Shown here one piece after another: positions 1 through 6,551 of a DNA stretch of 9,549 nt. A model generated the notes under the pieces. That model saw nothing but the letters and a program-made list of their open reading frames with translations. It had not been told where the DNA came from and made no database searches. The DNA is from JAWXVD01 sp044425705 (GTDB taxonomy: Bacteria; Bacillota; Clostridia; Lachnospirales; Lachnospiraceae). The translations under genes and the position numbers were made by a program. The first letter of the stretch is position 1, and each line of letters opens with the position of its first letter. The stretch lies in the NCBI GenBank assembly GCA_044425705.1, contig JAWXVD010000131.1, positions 1 to 9,549 of the forward strand, given 5' to 3'.

Positions 1-114
1 TCAGAGATAAAGTACCCCTTTTTTGTTATGTCCACTTTTAAGGATTTATACCTTCTTTATAGTGTCCATTTTTAGGGAACCCTTCTTCTTAACGTGTCCA
101 CATCTATGGGTACA
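1..114 (-). mobile_element. Probable IS21-type insertion sequence end (multiple terminal repeats)
   Basis: On the minus strand, three imperfect units each contain TGGACA, at about 95-100, 63-68 and 29-34, spaced 32-34 bp (about three helical turns), each followed by a purine-rich AAGG-type stretch. Multiple regularly spaced transposase-binding repeats at one end are a hallmark of IS21-family elements, and TGTACCC at 108-114 is a plausible outer tip. The transposase genes would lie beyond position 1, so this is an inference from the repeat pattern only; the repeats themselves are directly visible. Confidence 0.4.
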
Positions 115-128
115 TTATACACTCTTTC

Positions 129-152
129 GATTTCTTTGCCGATTTCTTTGCC
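129..152. repeat. 12-bp perfect tandem repeat
   Basis: GATTTCTTTGCC occurs twice in direct succession, at 129-140 and 141-152. On the minus strand it lies just upstream of a TATAAT at 114-119, with TCGGCA (4 of 6 matches to a -35 box) 17 bp from that -10 box. Copy-number variation by slippage is plausible. No function is established. Confidence 0.6.
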
Positions 153-214
153 CTATGGTGTCAAGTAATTGTCACAAAGTTTTTCAATTGATTTTATTGA
201 GATTTTCTCATTTT

Positions 215-235
215 ATGTAACACCAGCTGTTACAT
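215..235. repeat. Perfect 8-bp inverted repeat behind the ATPase gene
   Basis: ATGTAACA (215-222) and TGTTACAT (228-235) form perfect arms around a 5-nt centre. No T-rich tract follows on the minus strand, so it is a poor intrinsic terminator; it could be a protein-binding site or a 3' mRNA stabiliser. GCTGTTAC from its right side recurs at 259-266, 33 bp further on. Confidence 0.45.
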
Positions 236-320
236 TGTTGTCTTAATCATCTATAGGTGCTGTTACGCTACTGCTACACTTATATTTTAGGCAATTTCAT
301 CATTAATCTCATTACTAAAA

Positions 321-3300
321 CTATATAACGTTCTTATCGATTACTCCAACACTATTTAGCTCAATAAATCTAGACAAATAATATTCATCATCCATTTTTA
401 CTTTTATCAAATTATAGAAATGTTCATTATGAGTAGAAATAACAATCTGTCTTCCCATTGTTGTTGTTATTGTTCTTAACAAATCGATAAATGCTAATAA
501 ATTAATGCCATCAAGATGCTGTATAGGATCATCCATGAAAATAGTATTTAAAGTTGTATTTTTCTCTGTCAACACCTTCCCCAAAAAGATACATAGAGAC
601 AATATATTAACTTGTGCAGAACTTAAATATAGTACTGGAGACATTTTATCTTCTTCTGATTCGTCATAAGTGTATATATGAGTTTGCATTCCTTTATCTG
701 AACGTTCTGTAATAAATTTTATATGGTTCATAGTTGGATGAGGATCAATTTTATGATAAATATGGTTTATCGTATCTGAGTTAAAATATGAATTTGTCTC
801 CTTAACAATATATTCTTCAACAATTTTTTTACTTATTTCCAGTTTTTCTTTTTTTGCTTTAATCATATCACATTTAGTAACTTTTCTATCATATTCTTTT
901 TTCCTACTGATCCAATTCTTTTGTTCCTTCAACCCGTTGCTATTAGAAATTATCGATTGTAAAAGCAATATATTCCTATTTAAGTTCATATTACTGTTTT
1001 CTATATCTTGCTTCTGCTTTTCCAACATCTTAAGCTCTCGAGATTCTTGGATGGCTTCATCTCCAAAAATATTTTTTAGTCTCAACCGATATTCATCTGT
1101 TATAACTGATATTTCCTGACTTTTCTGTAGTATAACAGCATACTGTGATTCCACCGCTTCACTTGTGTCATTAACCTCATTCTGCGAATTAATAATTTGA
1201 GATTCACATAAAATAATATCCTGTTGTAATTTATTCTCTATGACCACTATTCCATTTAAAATCTTTTGAAAGTCATCATTATTGATATGAATACTTTGGT
1301 TCTTTAGGAATAATAGTATAGTATTATACATTTCATTATTTTTTAATTGCGTTATTCTCCCATCAAGCTCTATGGAATTAATTTCATCTTGCCTTAAATT
1401 AATTTCTAAATTTTTCACCTCTTCTTGATTCGTTGCAACCTTTGATTTATAACTCTCTATATTTTGAGATATACTTATTATTTTCTCATCTATCTTTGAT
1501 TTTAACAAATTAATTGTTTCCGTATTTTGAATATCAAAATTTATAGACTCATAGCTTTTCTGTATAAGATCATTTTCTCTGCGCAAATTAACAATCAAAT
1601 TATTCCAATCATTTATTTGAATTTGATATTTATGAATATTATCATTTTGTTTCTTAAACTCACTCTTTTTAACATCCAAAATTCCAAGCAATTCTTTCTG
1701 CAGTTCATCCTTTACACTAGCTAAATCACCAATAGTCAACGCATATACTTTTTTATTTTCTTCTATCTCACTCTGGATATTCTCCAACTGTATATTCCCC
1801 TGATAAACTGCATTCACTTGAGATATGAGACTTGTATAGTCATCATATTTTGCGTGGCACAAAGGGCATTCTGATACATTAGTGCTTTCAATCAATTCTT
1901 TTCCTTGAATTAATAACTGATTTATTTTTTCTTGTAAAGCAACAGTATTATTATAGTTTTCTTCAAGATAATGTACTATTTTTTCTTGTTCTAACTTAAC
2001 TTTTTTTAAAGATTCTACTTTGAAAATTAATTCCAAAATAGTAGTTGAAACAAAATCTTTGATTTGCTCTTCTGAACATTTATTTTCAATATAGGATTCA
2101 ATATTGCTAATTTCATCACTTACTAAGCTGCGTTTATTAATACTTTGGCTCAATAGCTCCGATTCCTTTATTATGAGATTAGAATACTTCTCCAAGTTGC
2201 TTTTATTTTCATTGTACTTATCAAATTCAATCTCTACATTCTTTTTCTTTTTAATTTCAGTCTCTTTTTGTATATCAGCTTCAGCTATATGCTCATTACT
2301 TTTACTAATAGTTTCTCTAATTTGCACCAATTTTTTCTTTAAAACCACTTTATTTTTTTCAATTGTCTCTTTACGAATACTTTTCTCAGCAATTTCTTTT
2401 TCCGCGTTCACGAAAATTTCCCAATTATTTATTATAACTAAATACTCATCTCTTTTAGACTGTAGTATTTTCTTTTGCTTATATAATCCTTCAACAATAT
2501 TCAATAGCTCCTTTTTTCTTTCAAGCATCTTCTTATCGTTTCGGTATTCTCTAAGCTTATTATTATTTAAAATATAATCTGGATAGTCATTAATTAACAA
2601 ATCAATTGTGTTTACCGATAATTCATTATTATTTTTAGCAAATTGAATCTTTTTTAAAATCAAATCGGTCTTTTCTAATATACTATCAATATCTTCAACA
2701 ATGTTTTGAACATCAATTTTATATTCCGTATTAGTATCATTAAAGCTACTAATTAAATTATACAAATTTTGCTCTTTATTTGATTCGTATTTATATTGTT
2801 TCAAATCATTTTCTTCAGCTCGGATTTCTTTTGATAATATCTTTTGACTCTTTTCAATTTCAGTATATATGCTTTGGATTTTTTCAAGGGTTCCTGAATA
2901 TCCATTTGTATCCCAAAAAACTTGTAGTGCTTTGGATTTGTCCTCAGCAGTATAACTATGCAGAAAACTGGTAATCTTATCATGCGCTAACATATTAGTT
3001 GTACAAAATGTTGCCTTCTCATTGATAATACCACTAAACTCATCTGGCACTGGTGCTAGATTTCCTGCTTTGTAATCACTTTTCATATTACCTGTACGTT
3101 TTTTTGTTTTTTTCTCAAAGATACAGTTGTTTTCATTAATAATTTGTACTGATCCTTGGTGTTTATTAGAATTTCTATTTTTTAGAATATCTCCTTTTTC
3201 ACTATCAACTTCTTGTTTAATAGCCTTAGTACTTTTAAATCTCCCTATTTCGTCTGTGACAACCCACTCGATTGCATCAAAAAAAGATGTTTTTCCATAT

Positions 3301-3428
3301 CCATTGGGTGCATATATAACTACTAAATCAGCTATGTCACCAGTTTTTTTATGTACAAACTCAAATTTCTGTTCTTCCTCGTATGCTCTAAAGGCTTCGA
3401 TGTTTACTTCCCTAATCTTTTTGTTCAT
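321..3428 (-). CDS. lmuB: SMC/Rad50-like ABC ATPase with zinc hook (LmuB-like)
   Basis: A 1035-residue ATPase. The start chosen is the ATG at 3428, preceded by GGGAGGGG nine bases away; the ATG at 3464 would add 12 residues (MFKWPYIWEGIQ) lying in front of the conserved first strand and is less likely. Parts in order: Walker A APNGYGKT at 40-47; a Rad50-like LAHDKITSFL at 147-156; a long coiled-coil arm at about 180-515; a zinc hook C521-P-L-C524; a returning arm at about 530-880; ABC signature LSSAQ at 935-939; Walker B NTIFMDDP with D966 and D967 (Asp instead of the usual catalytic Glu, as in several SbcC-like groups); D-loop QHLD at 970-973; and the switch His in STHNEHF, H1000. It would dimerise through the heads and the Zn-bridged hook and act as the DNA sensor of the system. 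Codons are strongly AT-rich. No clear terminator follows its stop. Confidence 0.92.
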   Translation of the reverse strand: MNKKIREVNIEAFRAYEEEQKFEFVHKKTGDIADLVVIYAPNGYGKTSFFDAIEWVVTDEIGRFKSTKAIKQEVDSEKGDILKNRNSNKHQGSVQIINENNCIFEKKTKKRTGNMKSDYKAGNLAPVPDEFSGIINEKATFCTTNMLAHDKITSFLHSYTAEDKSKALQVFWDTNGYSGTLEKIQSIYTEIEKSQKILSKEIRAEENDLKQYKYESNKEQNLYNLISSFNDTNTEYKIDVQNIVEDIDSILEKTDLILKKIQFAKNNNELSVNTIDLLINDYPDYILNNNKLREYRNDKKMLERKKELLNIVEGLYKQKKILQSKRDEYLVIINNWEIFVNAEKEIAEKSIRKETIEKNKVVLKKKLVQIRETISKSNEHIAEADIQKETEIKKKKNVEIEFDKYNENKSNLEKYSNLIIKESELLSQSINKRSLVSDEISNIESYIENKCSEEQIKDFVSTTILELIFKVESLKKVKLEQEKIVHYLEENYNNTVALQEKINQLLIQGKELIESTNVSECPLCHAKYDDYTSLISQVNAVYQGNIQLENIQSEIEENKKVYALTIGDLASVKDELQKELLGILDVKKSEFKKQNDNIHKYQIQINDWNNLIVNLRRENDLIQKSYESINFDIQNTETINLLKSKIDEKIISISQNIESYKSKVATNQEEVKNLEINLRQDEINSIELDGRITQLKNNEMYNTILLFLKNQSIHINNDDFQKILNGIVVIENKLQQDIILCESQIINSQNEVNDTSEAVESQYAVILQKSQEISVITDEYRLRLKNIFGDEAIQESRELKMLEKQKQDIENSNMNLNRNILLLQSIISNSNGLKEQKNWISRKKEYDRKVTKCDMIKAKKEKLEISKKIVEEYIVKETNSYFNSDTINHIYHKIDPHPTMNHIKFITERSDKGMQTHIYTYDESEEDKMSPVLYLSSAQVNILSLCIFLGKVLTEKNTTLNTIFMDDPIQHLDGINLLAFIDLLRTITTTMGRQIVISTHNEHFYNLIKVKMDDEYYLSRFIELNSVGVIDKNVI

Positions 3429-3963
3429 TTGAATCCCCTCCCAAATATATGGCCACTTGAACATTCAAGTCCTTTTCCTTAATATTTATTGCTTTAAATA
3501 ATTCTAAGTCCACTTCTTTGATTTTATCCATGAGGGAAATACCACCATCTGGATTGCTATCTACCACATTAATATTTAAATTAAACAAACGATTTTTCAA
3601 ATAATCTCCATCACCGATATCATTTTCTTTCATTGAATCCCATACCTGCTTCCGCGATGAATACTTGTCTTGCTCAACCTTCCCTTTAGTTTCCAATGAT
3701 ATTTTATCTTTACATTCAAAGACTAGATATATGTTCCATCTTTCAATATCTTTTTCAACTTTGCTCTGAAAATCTACTGCAATTGATGCTGTTATTGATT
3801 CATAATAATTTAGTAAATCAATTTCATCTTCAACAACAACCTGAAAAACATATATATTGTAATCTAATTCTTTACCAACCCAACAACTCACCTTACTTAA
3901 CCATTCATTATTATCCTCACTAACCAATGCTTCTTCACCTTCGATAAACACCTCAAAATTCAT
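3412..3963 (-). CDS. lmuC: ABC-3C middle component (LmuC-like)
   Basis: A 183-residue soluble protein without catalytic motifs. It matches what I know of the ABC-three-component middle component 1 group: a short alpha/beta protein with an IERWNIYLVFEC block at 73-84 followed by a KYSSRK motif at 100-105 and a second half rich in Leu, Asn and Asp. It sits between the effector and the SMC-like ATPase genes, the fixed position of this subunit. In Lamassu systems LmuC bridges the ATPase LmuB and the effector and holds the effector inactive until activation. The start is the ATG at 3963 inside the protease 3' end, with AGGAGA about eight bases upstream. Its stop overlaps the ATPase start by 17 bp. 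Family identity is from motif memory plus gene order; no alignment was possible. Confidence 0.8.
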   Translation of the reverse strand: MNFEVFIEGEEALVSEDNNEWLSKVSCWVGKELDYNIYVFQVVVEDEIDLLNYYESITASIAVDFQSKVEKDIERWNIYLVFECKDKISLETKGKVEQDKYSSRKQVWDSMKENDIGDGDYLKNRLFNLNINVVDSNPDGGISLMDKIKEVDLELFKAINIKEKDLNVQVAIYLGGDSNEQKD

Positions 3964-5272
3964 TTAACATTTCTCCTATTCGTCTACCTAATTTTTTTTC
4001 CAAATCATTTTCGTCATCTACATCTTCATTGAAATCTTCAAGAATAACATTTAACTCTTCTACCATTTTTCCTATATGAATCAAAGATAATTTTCTAATA
4101 CTAGTTTCAACATTATCAATTCTTAGTTCTTCTTTTTTGGAAATAACATTACTAATATCTTTAACGACCTTGTTAATTTGAGAAGATTGTAGCATCTTAG
4201 TTTGTGGTTCTTTTTTTGTTTTAATAATTAAAAAAGCATCCTTACTAACTTGACCCGAGTCATTTTCCAAGTAATCTTTTAAAAAGTCTGATAACCTTGT
4301 TTTATTCGTAACATATATTAGCTTAACTTTTCTTTTACCATTTACACTATCAACCGTATAGTATTTTTCGTCCTGAAGATTATCTTGACTTTCTAGTGAT
4401 CTGAAAATCAAATATAGGAGCCATCCTTCCCATATCGCAGCATTATTTAAGTTATTTTCTGAATATGGCCATATTAATTTTTTACCACAATGCATTTTAA
4501 TATCACTGGGCTTAACACTATTTCTTATATTAGGCATCTGCAAAGCACAAATCCTATCCATTGGTTCTTCAAATATTTCAATAACTTGTTCTTTGAAAAC
4601 ATCGAAACTACAATAGTCGATATCACATAAAGTGTCCCAACCTTTATCTCTTAAGGTCATTTGTATACATTCACTAGTAATACCACGTAATGCTCCAAAT
4701 GCCCCCTCTGGAGAACCTAGCTCTATGATAATTCCACATAAATATGTTTCACCTTCTGTAACTTTAAAAATACCACTACCAGAGTAGCACGACACGACAT
4801 CTATAGCAGACTGACTTAATGTTTCCAAGGGTTGCATGCTATTTAATGTCATAATGTTATTTTCTGGAATTTCTATTACTTCTGCACTTAACGGAAAACG
4901 CTCCGTTCTACTCAGCCCATTTTGCATCGCCTTTGGAAACCCCACAATTTCTACCCTTTCCTTATATGATACACTGGACATACGAACCATTGGTAATTCA
5001 TTTAATAATTCCAATTTCACAATTGCTATATCATAATTTGGATTTATCGAAATTTCTATTGGAACAACATCGAGCAAATTCATTTTTCCTTTAATTTGTC
5101 GTGAGATTTGTATTTTTTGCATTTGTACAGACTCTTTCTTATCCAAACAGTGCCAAGCAGTAATTAAATAAGAATAATTTTTTTTATCTGTTTGCAATAT
5201 TATTCCTGAACCTTTGATATTTCCTTCGTAAAGCGTCTTAACTACGACTTGATCCCATAACAACTCTCTCAT
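3953..5272 (-). CDS. Trypsin-like serine protease with ABC-3C C-terminal domain (effector)
   Basis: A 439-residue two-part protein. The N-terminal half (about 8-205) is a trypsin-fold protease: TAWHC with H41, NPNYDIAIVKL with D81 and CYSGSGIF with the likely nucleophile S164, giving a complete His-Asp-Ser triad. The serine motif is SGSG rather than the secreted-trypsin GDSGGP, and there is no signal peptide, so it should act in the cytoplasm. The C-terminal half (about 265-439) contains IWEGWLLYLIF at 280-290, a helical region and a very acidic stretch at 411-426; it fits the C-terminal domain that ties effectors to ABC-three-component systems. That domain call rests on context and general resemblance. 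The start ATG at 5272 follows GGAGGAACTTTAAGG. The end overlaps the middle-component start by 11 bp. The target is unknown; candidates are host proteins (abortive infection), phage proteins or the neighbouring MBL hydrolase. Confidence 0.88.
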   Translation of the reverse strand: MRELLWDQVVVKTLYEGNIKGSGIILQTDKKNYSYLITAWHCLDKKESVQMQKIQISRQIKGKMNLLDVVPIEISINPNYDIAIVKLELLNELPMVRMSSVSYKERVEIVGFPKAMQNGLSRTERFPLSAEVIEIPENNIMTLNSMQPLETLSQSAIDVVSCYSGSGIFKVTEGETYLCGIIIELGSPEGAFGALRGITSECIQMTLRDKGWDTLCDIDYCSFDVFKEQVIEIFEEPMDRICALQMPNIRNSVKPSDIKMHCGKKLIWPYSENNLNNAAIWEGWLLYLIFRSLESQDNLQDEKYYTVDSVNGKRKVKLIYVTNKTRLSDFLKDYLENDSGQVSKDAFLIIKTKKEPQTKMLQSSQINKVVKDISNVISKKEELRIDNVETSIRKLSLIHIGKMVEELNVILEDFNEDVDDENDLEKKLGRRIGEMLNEF

Positions 5273-5274
5273 CC

Positions 5275-6318
5275 TTAAAGTTCCTCCAAATTCATTCCAT
5301 TTCTATCTAATGTAATGAATTGCATCTTATATTTTTCAAATTCTTCTTTTGTAAAAATCTGATTATAATCAATTTCGTAGTTACAATAAAATTTGACTGG
5401 TTGTTTCGAATTACAGATAATTCTACTTAAACACTCTTTTGATGGACGTCCACTCGCCGTCATATTTGTACTTATAATATAATTTCTACATTTCAGTATT
5501 TTTATCAAGCTACTGCTAGTATTATGTTTACTAGCATGATGCGATATTTTACAAATATCAACAATAAGTTGATGTTCTTCCGAATACCCTAGCTGCATTA
5601 GCGATGTTTCAACCTCTATTGCTGAAGCATCTCCTAATAGTAATACCTTCATACCTTCATACTCGAAAAGAAATGCTATGCTACTTTTATTAGATAGTGA
5701 TATGTTTTCAGTAAATTTCATCTCATTCAACGCTTCTATCGAAAAATTATAATCTGTTCTAGCGGAAATCTGAACTTCTTGTTCTTCTTCCAATAACCAC
5801 TGGTCATTAAAATCTATTAAAGTTTCTAGGCTGGGTGAGAGTACCGTAATATGTGCACCCTCTACTTCAAATTCATCCATCGCTTTTATTGCTTTCTCGT
5901 ATTGAAATTCAAATTCTTTCAATACCTTCGCTAAATCAGTTCCTTGTCTCCAGCTTATCTGATTTGTATTCTCATGTAGCGAAAGAACCTTTGTCTCTTT
6001 TTCCCTCATTACTCCTAGCTCTGTATATAAAGGCTCTCCATAATTAAACCACATTTTTTCAATTATGGAATTCTCAAAATCTCGTTCCGAAAAAAGCTTA
6101 AGTATTCCATTAATATGATCTGAATCTATATGTGTAAGTATTAATAACTGAATACTCTTACTTTTATTTTTAAGACTCCTTGTAAATTCTTTGATACTAC
6201 TATAGCATTCCCTTCCTATTCCACCATCAATCATAATAAACTTATCCTGCTCTGCACCGAATGTAAGTATTATGCAATCTCCATGAAGTGCTCTCAATAC
6301 TTTTATACCTATTGACAT
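5275..6318 (-). CDS. ComEC-like MBL-fold hydrolase, first gene of the Lamassu/ABC-3C-type operon
   Basis: A 347-residue metallo-beta-lactamase-fold protein with no signal peptide or membrane segment, so cytoplasmic. The start is the ATG at 6318, behind a GGGGGAG Shine-Dalgarno. Motifs in order: HGDCIIL at 12-18; IDGG at 30-33; the metal-binding motif as HIDSDH (H63, D65, D67, H68), the HxDxDH form seen in ComEC/Rec2-type MBL proteins rather than the classical HxHxDH; LLLGDA with D230; SHHASKHN with H260 and H261; and STN...GRPSKE at 283-295, where ComEC-like relatives usually have His-Pro but this one has R291-P292. Residues about 95-205 form a long, acidic region between the first motif and the second half of the fold. 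Its substrate is unknown; phosphodiester cleavage in nucleic acid or nucleotides is the usual guess for this branch. It lacks the C-terminal docking domain seen in the next gene. The stop lies 2 bp before the protease start, so the two are probably coupled. In hydrolase-plus-protease versions of the Lamassu family an MBL-type protein occupies this position. Confidence 0.88.
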   Translation of the reverse strand: MSIGIKVLRALHGDCIILTFGAEQDKFIMIDGGIGRECYSSIKEFTRSLKNKSKSIQLLILTHIDSDHINGILKLFSERDFENSIIEKMWFNYGEPLYTELGVMREKETKVLSLHENTNQISWRQGTDLAKVLKEFEFQYEKAIKAMDEFEVEGAHITVLSPSLETLIDFNDQWLLEEEQEVQISARTDYNFSIEALNEMKFTENISLSNKSSIAFLFEYEGMKVLLLGDASAIEVETSLMQLGYSEEHQLIVDICKISHHASKHNTSSSLIKILKCRNYIISTNMTASGRPSKECLSRIICNSKQPVKFYCNYEIDYNQIFTKEEFEKYKMQFITLDRNGMNLEEL

Positions 6319-6378
6319 GACTCCCCCTGACTTCTCATTACATTTTTATCTTTAACACATTTAGTATTTCATCTATTA

Positions 6379-6407
6379 ATTATACACCTTGTGTTAATGC
6401 AATTCAA
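6379..6407 (-). promoter_or_regulatory. Sigma-A-type promoter of the defence operon
   Basis: TTGAAT at 6402-6407 and a perfect TATAAT at 6379-6384 are separated by exactly 17 bp on the minus strand. Transcription would start near 6372, giving a leader of about 55 nt before the MBL gene. No other comparable promoter was found in the spacer, so this site probably drives all four downstream genes. No convincing operator or regulator gene is visible. Confidence 0.7.
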
Positions 6408-6430
6408 CAAATTGAGACGTTATTTCAATG

Positions 6431-6475
6431 CTAAGAAAAGTCGATAAACTTCCCAATAGGCAATTTATCGACTTT
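6431..6475 (-). terminator. Hairpin terminator after the recombinase pair
   Basis: A perfect 12-bp inverted repeat, AAAGTCGATAAA at 6437-6448 and TTTATCGACTTT at 6464-6475, with a 15-nt loop. Read on the minus strand it is followed by CTTTTCTTAG, a moderate T-rich tract. It lies between the recombinase remnant and the defence-operon promoter, where a terminator is expected. A looser outer pair, GAGACG (6414-6419) and CGTCTC (6478-6483), flanks it. The stem is AT-rich, so termination may be only partial. Confidence 0.6.
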
Positions 6476-6500
6476 CGCGTCTCCTTAGTTTGTATCTCTA

Positions 6501-6551
6501 TTATTCTTCTTTAAATTTCCATACAGCTTTAACAGTATTATCATCATATTG
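6501..6551 (-). pseudogene. Recombinase C-terminus remnant after the stop codon
   Basis: Directly after the TAG at 6552-6554, the same frame continues for 16 codons (QYDDNTVKAVWKFKEE) to a TAA at 6501-6503. This peptide resembles the true C-terminal segment of the gene upstream (YDDRTMVIDWKFNE). Two stretches are identical at the DNA level with the same 69-bp offset: TATGATGATA (6608-6617 and 6539-6548) and TGGAAATTTAA (6580-6590 and 6511-6521). It therefore looks like a leftover 3' end of a recombinase gene, produced by tandem duplication or by replacement of the gene's tail. It has no start of its own and is probably not translated except by readthrough. Confidence 0.6.

Larger units (their letters stand above)
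115..320. other. Non-coding tail between ATPase stop and IS-like end
   Basis: This stretch holds the 12-bp tandem repeat and the 8-bp inverted repeat listed separately. I see no convincing gene in it: the open frame running across it on the plus strand has no Shine-Dalgarno and no recognisable protein. No tRNA or other structured RNA was recognised, and no strong terminator for the operon is present. Confidence 0.6.

Noticed and set aside
1..110. CRISPR-like array from the ~33-bp periodic repeats
   Set aside because: There are only three poorly conserved units with no separate spacers and no cas genes; they fit transposase-binding repeats better.
114..164. TTGACA (159-164) paired with TATAAT (114-119) as one minus-strand promoter
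   Set aside because: The spacing is 39 bp, far too long for a sigma-A promoter.
23..220. 65-codon open frame on the plus strand in the non-coding tail
   Set aside because: There is no Shine-Dalgarno, the composition is low-complexity Phe/Leu, and it runs across the TGGACA repeats and the tandem repeat.
2104..2577. 157-codon open frame on the plus strand
   Set aside because: It is antisense to the coiled-coil part of the ATPase. Its Phe/Leu/Ser-rich product is the expected mirror of Lys/Glu-rich codons, and no Shine-Dalgarno or domain supports it.
3429..3464. Upstream ATG at 3464 as start of the SMC-like ATPase
   Set aside because: The ATG at 3428 has a much better Shine-Dalgarno (GGGAGGGG), and the extra 12 residues precede the conserved first strand of the ABC head.
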